From Gaetbulibacter_B jejuensis (GTDB taxonomy: Bacteria > Bacteroidota > Bacteroidia > Flavobacteriales > Flavobacteriaceae): a DNA stretch of 64,000 bases. The translations under genes were made by a program, and so were the position numbers. Every line of letters begins with the position of its first letter. Positions within the stretch are counted from its first letter, which is position 1. Shown here in pieces: positions 56,656 to 64,000 of this stretch. The notes under the pieces were generated by a model, which searched no databases, was not told where the DNA came from, and was given only the letters and a program-made list of their open reading frames with translations. The stretch is taken from assembly GCF_039524015.1 (NCBI RefSeq), contig NZ_BAAAGF010000001.1, positions 1,364,001-1,428,000 of the forward strand, read 5' to 3'.

Positions 56656-57267
56656 ATGAAACTCATTTGCATAGGTCGAAATTATACCGACCATATAAAA
56701 GAACTAGAAAATGAAAAACCAACAGATCCTGTTGTGTTTTTAAAACCTGATACAGCAATTCTTTTAAAGAAACAGCCTTTTTTTATTCCAGATTTTTCCA
56801 ACGATGTGCATCATGAAGTAGAAGTTTTGGTAAAAATTAATAAAGTTGGTAAGTATATTGATAAAAAATTTGCACATAAATATTATGACCAAATAGGTTT
56901 GGGAATAGACTTTACTGCTCGCGATTTACAAGCGCAATTAAAAGCCAAAGGATTACCTTGGGAGAAAGCCAAAGCCTTTGATGGAGCAGCAGTAGTAGGT
57001 AATTGGGTTGATAAACAGCAGTTTAAAGATGTTAATAATTTGTCCTTCACTTTAGAAAAAAATGGCGAAGTAGTACAAAAAGGCAACACAAACCTGATGC
57101 TGTGGAAAATTGATGAAATTATCGAATATGTGTCAAAATATTTTACTTTAAAGATTGGAGATATTATCTTTACGGGAACTCCATCAGGTGTTGGCAAGGT
57201 AATTGCAAACGATAAGCTTGATGGATTTTTGGAAAACAAACAAATGTTTTCAATAACTGTTAAATAA
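56656..57267 (+). CDS. Fumarylacetoacetate hydrolase family protein
   Basis: A 203-residue FAH-fold protein: KLICIGRNYTDHIKELENEK, metal-binding VHHEVEVLVKI (two acidic residues), LGIDFTARDLQAQLK, and the closing GDIIFTGTPSGVGKV. Members hydrolyse or decarboxylate 2-oxoacids (for example acylpyruvate hydrolase or oxaloacetate decarboxylase). The frame is open from TTG at 56644, but the ATG at 56656 is the standard start. Next gene starts directly at the stop. Confidence 0.88.
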   Translation: MKLICIGRNYTDHIKELENEKPTDPVVFLKPDTAILLKKQPFFIPDFSNDVHHEVEVLVKINKVGKYIDKKFAHKYYDQIGLGIDFTARDLQAQLKAKGLPWEKAKAFDGAAVVGNWVDKQQFKDVNNLSFTLEKNGEVVQKGNTNLMLWKIDEIIEYVSKYFTLKIGDIIFTGTPSGVGKVIANDKLDGFLENKQMFSITVK

Positions 57268-57609
57268 ATGGAACAACATTATAAACTATTTAGAGTAAGA
57301 GAATTAGCAGGTGGTGACGAAGATTTTGTAAAGTCATTAGCCGAAGCTTTTCTCGAAGAAGTACCAGAAGATGCTGAGCGTTTAAAGAACGCTGTAGCAG
57401 ATAATGACTATTATACTACTTACCAAGCAGCTCATAAAATGAAACCAACAGTAGATCTTTTTGAACTTGGTGTTTTACAAGATTTAATAACTGTGCAAGA
57501 TTGGGGAAAGTTTGAAAAAACTGGAGACGATATTTCAAAAGAACTAGAGCTTGTTTTAAACGCTGTTGAAAATGCAACTGCCGAGTTAAAAACGGACTTC
57601 AACTTATAA
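57268..57609 (+). CDS. Histidine phosphotransfer (HPt) domain protein
   Basis: A 113-residue four-helix-bundle protein of the HPt family. The phospho-accepting His is in YQAAHKMKPTVDLF, and the N-terminal helix and ELAGGDEDFVKSLAEAFLEE match. It would relay phosphate between a hybrid kinase and a response regulator, but neither is in the window, so it is an orphan. It begins immediately after the FAH stop and overlaps the cinA ATG by one base. Confidence 0.85.
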   Translation: MEQHYKLFRVRELAGGDEDFVKSLAEAFLEEVPEDAERLKNAVADNDYYTTYQAAHKMKPTVDLFELGVLQDLITVQDWGKFEKTGDDISKELELVLNAVENATAELKTDFNL

Positions 57610-58847
57610 TGCAAGCAGAAATAATTACTATTGGTGATGAGATTCTCATCGGTCAGGTTATTGATACCAATTCAGCGTTTATTGCTGAACAATTAAATAA
57701 AATAGGAGTGTCTGTCTATCAAATTACTTCGGTTCAAGATGATAGAGCACACATTTTAAAATCTTTAGCCGAAGCTGAAGAAAATGCAGACATCATTATT
57801 ATTACTGGTGGTTTAGGACCAACCAAAGACGATATTACAAAAAAAACTATTGCTGAATATTTTGATGACGAATTGGTCGAAGACCTTTCAGTTAGAAAAA
57901 ATATCGAGTTTCTTTGGGAGCATTATATAAAAAAACCACTATCTCAGGTTAATATTGACCAAGCCTTAGTGCCTACCAAATCTAAAGTGCTAATGAATAA
58001 GTATGGTAGCGCTCCAGGAATGTGGTTGGAAAAAAACGGAAAAGTATTTGTTTCGCTTCCTGGTGTGCCTTTTGAAATGAAGGCATTAATTAAAGACGAA
58101 GTGATGCCAAGACTGAGAGAGCAGTTTCAATTTCCTTATATAAAGCACAAAACGGTTTTAACTAATGGGTTGGGAGAAAGTACTCTTGCAGAAAGAATTG
58201 AAGAATGGGAAGATAACTTACCTCAATTTTTAAAACTGGCTTATTTACCTAGTTTAGGTCGAGTACGTTTAAGATTGTCTGCCAAACATCAAAATAAAGA
58301 GTTGGTGGAAACCACTATACAAGAAGAAATTAATAAGTTATTACCACAAATAGAAGATATTTTTGTTGGCTTTGAAGATGAAGGCTTGCTAGAAGAAATT
58401 ATAGGTAAGCATTTAGTAAAATTAAATAAAACCATTGCAACTGCTGAAAGTTGTACAGGAGGAAAAATTGCAGAATCGTTTACTGCAAATGCAGGAGCAT
58501 CACAATATTTTAAAGGAAGCGTGGTAAGTTATGCTACTGAAGCTAAAATAAATGTATTAAAGATTGATGAAGCTTTAATTAAGAAGTACTCTGTGGTTAG
58601 TGCACAGGTTGCTGAAGCTATGGCAACTTCAGTTTTACAATTGTTTAATACCGATTATGCTATTGCTACAACAGGAAATGCAGGACCATCAAAAGGAGAT
58701 GCTGATGCAGAAGTTGGAACAGTATTTATTGCAATAGCTACAAAAGACAAAGTATATTCTCAAGAATTTAACTTTGGAAACCATAGAACAAAAGTCATAA
58801 AAAAGGCGGTAAACAAAGCTTTTGAAATGATTCAAAAAGAAATTTAA
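57609..58847 (+). CDS. cinA: CinA family nicotinamide-nucleotide amidohydrolase
   Basis: A 412-residue two-domain protein. N-terminal MoaB/Mog-like domain (ITIGDEILIGQVIDTNSAFI, IIITGGLGPTKDD) with ADP-ribose-type activity and C-terminal CinA domain (TIATAESCTGGKIAESFT, ATTGNAGPSKGDADAEVGTV) with the Ser and Lys of the amidohydrolase. It deamidates NMN and recycles pyridine nucleotides. Length is standard. It overlaps the HPt stop codon by one base (TAATG). Confidence 0.95.
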   Translation: MQAEIITIGDEILIGQVIDTNSAFIAEQLNKIGVSVYQITSVQDDRAHILKSLAEAEENADIIIITGGLGPTKDDITKKTIAEYFDDELVEDLSVRKNIEFLWEHYIKKPLSQVNIDQALVPTKSKVLMNKYGSAPGMWLEKNGKVFVSLPGVPFEMKALIKDEVMPRLREQFQFPYIKHKTVLTNGLGESTLAERIEEWEDNLPQFLKLAYLPSLGRVRLRLSAKHQNKELVETTIQEEINKLLPQIEDIFVGFEDEGLLEEIIGKHLVKLNKTIATAESCTGGKIAESFTANAGASQYFKGSVVSYATEAKINVLKIDEALIKKYSVVSAQVAEAMATSVLQLFNTDYAIATTGNAGPSKGDADAEVGTVFIAIATKDKVYSQEFNFGNHRTKVIKKAVNKAFEMIQKEI

Positions 58848-58869
58848 AAAAAGTAACGATATTAGTTTG

Positions 58870-58897
58870 TTGATATTATAAAGATTTACTAAATTTG
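58870..58897 (+). promoter_or_regulatory. Promoter of rpmB-rpmG
   Basis: TTG at 58870-58872 (another at 58867) and TAAATTTG at 58890-58897, a perfect TAnnTTTG, with a 17- or 20-base spacer. It sits 39 bases before the rpmB ATG. Confidence 0.7.
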
Positions 58898-58936
58898 CAG
58901 CCTGTTTTAAAATAACAACATTTAAAGTTAGAAAGA

Positions 58937-59173
58937 ATGTCAAGAGTTTGTGAACTTACTGGAAAGAAAGCGATGGTTGGAAACAATGTTTCTCACGCTA
59001 TGAATAAAACTAAACGTAAATTTGATGCGAATTTAATCAAAAAGCGTTTTTATATTCCTGAAGAAGATAAATGGGTAACTTTAAGAGTTTCTACATCTGC
59101 GTTAAAAACTATCAATAAAATTGGTATCACAGCAGCATTAAAAGAAGCTAAAGCTAAAGGATTTTTAAAATAA
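58937..59173 (+). CDS. rpmB: 50S ribosomal protein bL28
   Basis: A 78-residue L28: MSRVCELTGKKAMVGNNVSH, then RKFDANLIKKRFYIPEEDKW and the C-terminal VSTSALKTINKIG. It binds 23S rRNA near the L1 stalk. It is the first gene of the rpmB-rpmG-DUF4295 transcript. Confidence 0.97.
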   Translation: MSRVCELTGKKAMVGNNVSHAMNKTKRKFDANLIKKRFYIPEEDKWVTLRVSTSALKTINKIGITAALKEAKAKGFLK

Positions 59174-59200
59174 AAGCATAACGCATAAAGATACGTTACA

Positions 59201-59383
59201 ATGGCAAAGAAAGGTAATAGAATACAAGTGATATTAGAATGTACTGAGCACAAAGAGTCTGGACAACCAGGAACTTCTCGTTACATTACAACTAAGAACA
59301 AAAAGAATACGCCAGATAGAATGGAGATTAAAAAATTTAATCCTATCCTTAAGCGTATGACTATTCATAAAGAGATAAAATAA
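59201..59383 (+). CDS. rpmG: 50S ribosomal protein bL33
   Basis: A 60-residue L33: MAKKGNRIQVILECTEHKES, SRYITTKNKKNTPDRMEIKK and a short basic end. The two CxxC pairs of the zinc-binding form are absent (only one Cys), so this is the zinc-free type. It follows rpmB by 27 bases. Confidence 0.97.
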   Translation: MAKKGNRIQVILECTEHKESGQPGTSRYITTKNKKNTPDRMEIKKFNPILKRMTIHKEIK

Positions 59384-59390
59384 TTGAATC

Positions 59391-59543
59391 ATGGCAAAGA
59401 AAGCAGTAGCATCGTTACAAACAGGATCTAAAAGATTAACTAAAGCCATAAAGATGGTAAAATCACCAAAAACTGGAGCTTATATGTTCGTTGAGTCAGT
59501 TATGGCACCAGAATTTGTTGATGATTTTTTAAAGACAAAATAA
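59391..59543 (+). CDS. DUF4295 family protein
   Basis: A 50-residue basic protein, MAKKAVASLQTGSKRLTKAI at the start and FVDDFLKTK at the end. The DUF4295 family is restricted to Bacteroidota and its gene nearly always follows rpmG, which it does here, eight bases apart. The size, charge and place suggest a ribosome-associated protein, but the function is unproven. Confidence 0.9.
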   Translation: MAKKAVASLQTGSKRLTKAIKMVKSPKTGAYMFVESVMAPEFVDDFLKTK

Positions 59544-59567
59544 TTAAATAATCATATTTAATTCTAT

Positions 59568-59597
59568 AACTGCTTTCATTTGAAAGCAGTTTTTTTA
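59568..59597 (+). terminator. Terminator of the rpmB operon
   Basis: A 10-pair stem (AACTGCTTTC with GAAAGCAGTT), four-base loop and T6. Confidence 0.92.
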
Positions 59598-59682
59598 TGT
59601 CTATATTTGACAGCCTATTATGACAGAATAGCAGTATTTATTTTAGGCTAGATTTTTGCATAGACATTACAAATTTTAGGTC

Positions 59683-60636
59683 ATGAGTTTTTTTAAAAAA
59701 ATATTTTCTTCTGAAAAAAAAGAAACCTTAAACAAAGGTCTCGAAAAATCCAACACTAGTTTTTTTGGTAAGCTAAGTAAAGCAGTTGCCGGAAAATCTA
59801 AAGTTGATGATGAAGTTTTAGATAATCTAGAAGAGGTTTTAGTATCAAGTGATGTTGGTGTTAATACCACACTTAAGGTTATTGAACGTATTGAAGCTCG
59901 TGTAGCTAAAGATAAATACTTAGGTACTGATGAGTTAAATAAAATTCTTCGCGAGGAAATTGCTGGTTTGCTAAGTGAAACCAACTCAGGTGAAGAAACT
60001 GATTTTGTAATACCAAGCGATAAAAAACCTTATGTGTTAATGGTAGTAGGAGTTAATGGTGTTGGTAAAACAACAACCATTGGTAAGTTAGCCTATCAGT
60101 TTAAAAAGCAAGGATTAAAAGTAGTACTTGGTGCTGCTGACACCTTTAGAGCTGCTGCAATTGATCAACTTCAGGTTTGGGCAGATCGTGTAGATGTGCC
60201 TATGGTAAGACAAGACATGGGAAGTGATCCTGCTTCTGTAGCTTTTGATGCATTGCAGTCTGGTGTTAACCAAAATGCTGATGTTATCATTATTGATACT
60301 GCAGGACGTTTGCATAATAAAGTCAATTTAATGAATGAGCTGACTAAAGTAAAACGTGTAATGCAAAAAGTAGTTGGTGATGCACCACACGATGTGCTTT
60401 TGGTTTTAGATGGTTCTACAGGTCAAAATGCTTTTGAGCAAGCTAAACAATTTACAGCAGCAACCGAAGTAACATCATTGGCAGTAACTAAGTTAGATGG
60501 TACAGCTAAAGGTGGTGTGGTAATTGGTATTTCTGACCAATTTCAAATCCCAGTAAAATATATTGGAGTAGGAGAAGGTATTGAAGACTTACAAGTATTT
60601 AATAAATATGAGTTTGTCGATTCGTTCTTTAAATAA
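59683..60636 (+). CDS. ftsY: Signal recognition particle receptor FtsY
   Basis: A 317-residue SRP receptor. The N-domain (about 20-95) and G-domain follow in order: G1 GVNGVGKTTTIGKLAYQFK, G2 DTFRAAA, G3 DTAGRLHNK, G4 TKLDGTAKG and closing GVGEGIEDLQ. It lacks the long acidic A domain of E. coli FtsY, as is normal in Bacteroidota; a short amphipathic N-terminus (MSFFKKIFSS) binds the membrane. It docks nascent membrane proteins at SecYEG. Convergent with the next gene, 11 bases apart. Confidence 0.96.
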   Translation: MSFFKKIFSSEKKETLNKGLEKSNTSFFGKLSKAVAGKSKVDDEVLDNLEEVLVSSDVGVNTTLKVIERIEARVAKDKYLGTDELNKILREEIAGLLSETNSGEETDFVIPSDKKPYVLMVVGVNGVGKTTTIGKLAYQFKKQGLKVVLGAADTFRAAAIDQLQVWADRVDVPMVRQDMGSDPASVAFDALQSGVNQNADVIIIDTAGRLHNKVNLMNELTKVKRVMQKVVGDAPHDVLLVLDGSTGQNAFEQAKQFTAATEVTSLAVTKLDGTAKGGVVIGISDQFQIPVKYIGVGEGIEDLQVFNKYEFVDSFFK

Positions 60637-60647
60637 TTATAGACTTT

Positions 60648-62831
60648 TTATCTTTTTAAAGTAAAATGTCCTTTATATGTTTTACCATTCTCTCTTGTAA
60701 CGACAAACCAATAGTCATTAGTTGGCATTAATTTGCCATTGTATGTACCATCCCAACGAGACGTCGCGTTTAGGTGTTTTAAAAATTTTCCGTATCTGTC
60801 AAAAATTTTTATGGTCATTGATGGTTCTATGTAATAATTATTTATGTACCAATAATCATTTATGCCATCATTATTTGGTGTAAAAAACTTTGGATAGTTT
60901 ATTATATATGCTTCTTCCATAGTGAGTCCACAACCATACTTATCCCTTACATAAACAATATATTCACCTGGAGTTAAGTTCGTAAACACATTATTGTCTT
61001 GGAAATTGATATTGTCTAAAGAGTACTCATAATCACCAATGCTGGTATCAGATAGAATAACAGTTATTGTGTTGTTATTACTTGTCCAATCTTGTATTTC
61101 AATAGAGGTTATAATTGCAGCGTTAGATGGCAATACTTCAAATTCTTTTGTAGAATTACAGATGTATGAGCCATAGTCTTTTTCTACTGTTACCCAATAA
61201 CTGCCAATGTCGTCATAGGTTAAAGAAATAGATTGAGTTGTTTCTCCATTAGACCATAAATAGCTGTTAAACCCTTCTCCAGCATTTATAGTGATATATG
61301 CTTCGTTTTCACAAATGCTTAAGATATCTTCAATTGGTATAATGGGTGTTTCTCCAAATTCTAAGGAGATTTCAGCAATTTGATAGCAATTGTCAGAAGA
61401 ATCTACTCTTACGTAAATTATATGTTGATCTAAAGTATATTCATAAATATCAGGATTTGCTATGTATCCATCTTCATCAAAGTTTTCGGCATCGGAATGC
61501 GTAAGAAAGTAGCTAAAAATACAATCGTTACAATTAGTAATTTCAGACTCATATAGTGTCAAGTCTATTTCTTCAATATTGTCATTATTTGTATCGCATA
61601 CAATATCAGTAACATTATTAAGCATTAATGTTGGGAATACAATTTCTATTGTAACAGAAAAGCGTTCATCACTCTCGCATCCAGTATATGATAATTTACT
61701 GGCATAGTATGTTGAGCCATTTATTAGCAAAGTTGTTTCAGGTAAAGGATTTCCTCCTGATGCTTCGCTGTACCATATTGCAGAATCACTCACTTCAATA
61801 TCATTAATAGTTGCATTTTGAGTTATGCAAAAAACTTGTTCTGTTTCACCATTAAGAGCCTCAGGTGTTTCTATAATTTCTATATAAAATTCATCAGATA
61901 CAATTCGGCAATTTTCTGTATTAATATTGGAGCCATTAGCAGCTGTTAATCTATACAAAAAAATGCCAGGTGTGCTTGTGTCTGTATATGTATAGTTAGT
62001 ATAAGTTTCTCCACTAATATCAGTCCAATTAATACCAAAGTCATTAGAGAACTGCCATTGATATTGTGGGTTATCGTAACCAGAAGAAACATTAGCTTCT
62101 AAGTTATAACTTACAATTTCATCCTGACATACACTTAATGAGTTACTTAAGCTTCCGTCAATAGAGGTAATGATATCAGGCCCACAAGGTCTAAAGCTTA
62201 TGTCGTCCAATGCAATATCATTACCAGGATGTGCGCTTGGAGCTGAGTTTAATATTGTAATAACAACTTCGGTATCTGCTTCTAATGTAAAGAAAAATCC
62301 ATATTGAATCCATACGCCTGAAGAAGATTGAGCGATATCTCCTGTGTTGTAAGTTCCTAAAACATTACCAGAAGTATCACTAATTCTAAAGGTGACATCT
62401 GGATGGTATTGATCTGTGCCAATAGACGGATTCATAATATTCATTAACCAAGCAGAGAATTCATAAGTAGTATCAGCGCAAAGTCCGCTAACTGTTTTAG
62501 TGTAAAAAACACCTTCGCTAGCCAAAACAGCACTATTAATAATCATCATATAACCATTTGTGTTACCTGTATGATCTGTAGTCACATGCCATGCATTACC
62601 CTTTAATCCACTTGTTGTATTGTGTATAGTATACTCTCCTTCGTCGAGCTCTCCAGAAGCAACATAAGTAAACGCAGTAACCGAATTTCCTAAGGCATCT
62701 CCTCGTCCTTGACCAGAACCAAAATCAATTGAAACAACAGGATCTCCAAGGTTGCCTTCACATAATTGAGCATTGATAAGCTGATTTACAGAGAGAACAA
62801 TTAAAATTGAAAATAAATAGTTTTTAAACAA
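60648..62831 (-). CDS. T9SS type B sorting-domain protein
   Basis: A 727-residue secreted protein. Signal peptide KNYLFSILIVLSVNQLINAQ, then a jelly-roll-like region (SIDFGSGQGRGDALGN, LDDISFRPCGPD), a series of Ig/PKD-like beta domains (DEFYIEIIETPEALNGE, NGSTYYAS), and a C-terminal type B sorting domain (PKFFTPNNDGINDYWYI, IKIFDRYGKFLK, WDGTYNGKLMPTNDYWF, KGHFTLKR). Proteins with this ending are carried by the type IX system, often as surface adhesins. The start is a TTG at 62831; a stop codon lies 10 codons upstream and no ATG fits between. Function not known. Confidence 0.87.
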   Translation of the reverse strand: MFKNYLFSILIVLSVNQLINAQLCEGNLGDPVVSIDFGSGQGRGDALGNSVTAFTYVASGELDEGEYTIHNTTSGLKGNAWHVTTDHTGNTNGYMMIINSAVLASEGVFYTKTVSGLCADTTYEFSAWLMNIMNPSIGTDQYHPDVTFRISDTSGNVLGTYNTGDIAQSSSGVWIQYGFFFTLEADTEVVITILNSAPSAHPGNDIALDDISFRPCGPDIITSIDGSLSNSLSVCQDEIVSYNLEANVSSGYDNPQYQWQFSNDFGINWTDISGETYTNYTYTDTSTPGIFLYRLTAANGSNINTENCRIVSDEFYIEIIETPEALNGETEQVFCITQNATINDIEVSDSAIWYSEASGGNPLPETTLLINGSTYYASKLSYTGCESDERFSVTIEIVFPTLMLNNVTDIVCDTNNDNIEEIDLTLYESEITNCNDCIFSYFLTHSDAENFDEDGYIANPDIYEYTLDQHIIYVRVDSSDNCYQIAEISLEFGETPIIPIEDILSICENEAYITINAGEGFNSYLWSNGETTQSISLTYDDIGSYWVTVEKDYGSYICNSTKEFEVLPSNAAIITSIEIQDWTSNNNTITVILSDTSIGDYEYSLDNINFQDNNVFTNLTPGEYIVYVRDKYGCGLTMEEAYIINYPKFFTPNNDGINDYWYINNYYIEPSMTIKIFDRYGKFLKHLNATSRWDGTYNGKLMPTNDYWFVVTRENGKTYKGHFTLKR

Positions 62832-62971
62832 AATATAATAGTAATTAACAGATTAAATTATGTGATATAACTTTTAGATGATAGTTAGAATAAAAACTTG
62901 TGCAATCATTTATTTTTTTAAGATAATTTAAGATTAAAGTGTTTTTGTATTTTTATTAAAAAATAGAAGTC

Positions 62972-64000
62972 ATGAGAATAATACTTTCCCTTATTGCGCT
63001 TTGTATGATTTTATCGTGTAAAGAGTCAAAGTCTAATGTTGAAACAGATAAAAAGCCATCAACTGATATTAGTGACATTTCCACAAAAGAGTTTAGAGAA
63101 TTTAAGGTCTTAGATTCAAAACACATTAACACTACTGAACTTTGGGAGGTTTTCAATACAGAGTTAGAAGATTTTACTGAAGCTACTTACAATAGTCTAA
63201 AACCTTTTGTTCTTGAACAGGATATTCCAACATTGCATAATAATGTGCAAGAAGGAAAGTTAACTTATGAGCTTTTAACTAAGTTTTATTTATATCGCAT
63301 TAGAGCATTTGATAGAGAAAACAAATTATCTCTCAACTCAGTAATAGCATTAAATCCTAATGTAATTGCTGAGGCTAAAGCTAAAGACGAGCAACTAAAA
63401 AACATGGACATTACAGAGCAATTTAATTTCACAGTTTATGGTATGCCAATTCTTTTAAAAGACAATATTAATGCATCAGGAATGCCTACTACAGCAGGAG
63501 CAGTTGCACTTCAAAACAATACTACTGAAGATGCTTTTATTGTTTCGCAATTAAAGCATGAAGGTGCGCTTATTTTAGGGAAGGCTAACCTTAGTGAATG
63601 GGCTTATTTTTTCTGTGGTGATTGTCCAAGTGGTTATAGTGCTATTGGAGGTCAAACCTTAAACCCTTATGGACGAAAAATTATTGACACTGGAGGTTCA
63701 AGCTCAGGAAGTGGAGTAGCTGTAGCAGCTAATTTTTGTGTAGCTGCAGTTGGTAGTGAAACTTCAGGATCAATTTTATCACCTTCAAGTCAAAACTCTA
63801 TTGTAGGCTTAAAACCGACTATTGGTTTATTGAGTCGTAGTGGTATTGTTCCAATTTCTTCAACATTGGATACTCCAGGACCAATGACCAAAAATGTTAT
63901 AGATAATGCCATTTTACTTGCTGCTATGTATGGTTTTGATGAAGCAGATGATAAGTCGCTTACTCTAAAATGGCCTAAAGCGTATTATGTTGATAGTGAT
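62972..64000 (+). CDS. Amidase signature family protein (partial)
   Basis: 343 codons run off the right edge, so the C-terminus is missing. The N-terminus is a lipoprotein signal (MRIILSLIALCMILSC). The amidase signature core has the catalytic triad region: Lys in GMPILLKDNINA, Ser in GGSSSGSGVAVAAN, and GSETSGSILSPSSQNS. It hydrolyses amide bonds of small molecules or glutamine-like groups. A GatA role is unlikely because of the lipobox. The start at ATG 62972 is the first with this signal. Confidence 0.88.
   Translation, partial: MRIILSLIALCMILSCKESKSNVETDKKPSTDISDISTKEFREFKVLDSKHINTTELWEVFNTELEDFTEATYNSLKPFVLEQDIPTLHNNVQEGKLTYELLTKFYLYRIRAFDRENKLSLNSVIALNPNVIAEAKAKDEQLKNMDITEQFNFTVYGMPILLKDNINASGMPTTAGAVALQNNTTEDAFIVSQLKHEGALILGKANLSEWAYFFCGDCPSGYSAIGGQTLNPYGRKIIDTGGSSSGSGVAVAANFCVAAVGSETSGSILSPSSQNSIVGLKPTIGLLSRSGIVPISSTLDTPGPMTKNVIDNAILLAAMYGFDEADDKSLTLKWPKAYYVDSD

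Noticed and set aside
1..64000. CRISPR array, prophage, insertion sequence, toxin-antitoxin or biosynthetic gene cluster
   Set aside because: I found no regularly spaced repeats with spacers, no transposase or phage genes, and no cluster of biosynthetic enzymes. The RHH gene has no toxin partner next to it.

Overview
The window is AT-rich bacterial chromosome from the phylum Bacteroidota, almost certainly a member of the Flavobacteriaceae. The evidence is consistent throughout: promoters of the TAnnTTTG (-7) type, no Shine-Dalgarno sequences except in front of rpsU, secreted proteins with type IX secretion sorting domains, many CarboxypepD_reg-like outer-membrane proteins, family-specific genes (DUF4295, DUF6249, DUF819) and the typical flavobacterial gene order rpsU - recombinase - hpf - tRNAs - tuf - secE - nusG - rplKAJL - rpoBC. 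I cannot name the genus.

Layout. 1-1525: the end of an acyl-CoA dehydrogenase and an exported protein. 1560-16450: translation and transcription core (rpsU, tyrosine recombinase, hpf, Thr/Tyr/Gly/Thr tRNAs, tuf, tRNA-Trp, secE, nusG, rplKAJL, rpoB, rpoC), with long hairpins in four of its intergenic gaps. 16500-21270: DUF3467 protein, Fe-S mono-cluster protein, prfC, then idi, a pterin synthase, manA, a small conserved protein and a second tRNA-Thr. 21340-26432: an 18-bp duplication of that tRNA's 3' end, DUF4369 and DUF819 genes, and a tight four-gene operon (SPFH, DUF4177, small membrane protein, ribbon-helix-helix regulator) with three GATAT repeats at 11-bp spacing in its promoter; two of these genes are below 60 codons. 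26433-32883: hydrolase, a possible structured RNA, alkB-like gene, D-Ala-D-Ala dipeptidase and small membrane or lipoproteins ending in a DUF885 operon. 33000-39360: DUF6249, ECF sigma and membrane partner, guaD, bestrophin, serine hydrolase, transglutaminase-like protein and a CarboxypepD protein. 39547-47562: htpG, ketoacyl-ACP synthase III, a 670-bp gene-free stretch with four terminator-like hairpins, an outer-membrane beta-barrel receptor, CoA-binding protein and a sodium:solute symporter. 47646-64000: T9SS beta-propeller protein, recR, glycosyltransferase, a 2-oxoacid dehydrogenase E2, a photolyase lacking a canonical start codon, exonuclease, FAH, HPt, cinA, rpmB-rpmG-DUF4295-ftsY, a T9SS type B protein and a truncated amidase.

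The window is mostly core genome. I see no CRISPR array, prophage, transposase, biosynthetic cluster or recognisable defence system. The most interesting signals are regulatory or evolutionary: the lone strong Shine-Dalgarno at rpsU, the phased repeats upstream of the SPFH/RHH operon, the tRNA-Thr 3'-end duplication, a possible ncRNA near 26700, the terminator array near 43000, and the photolyase start.
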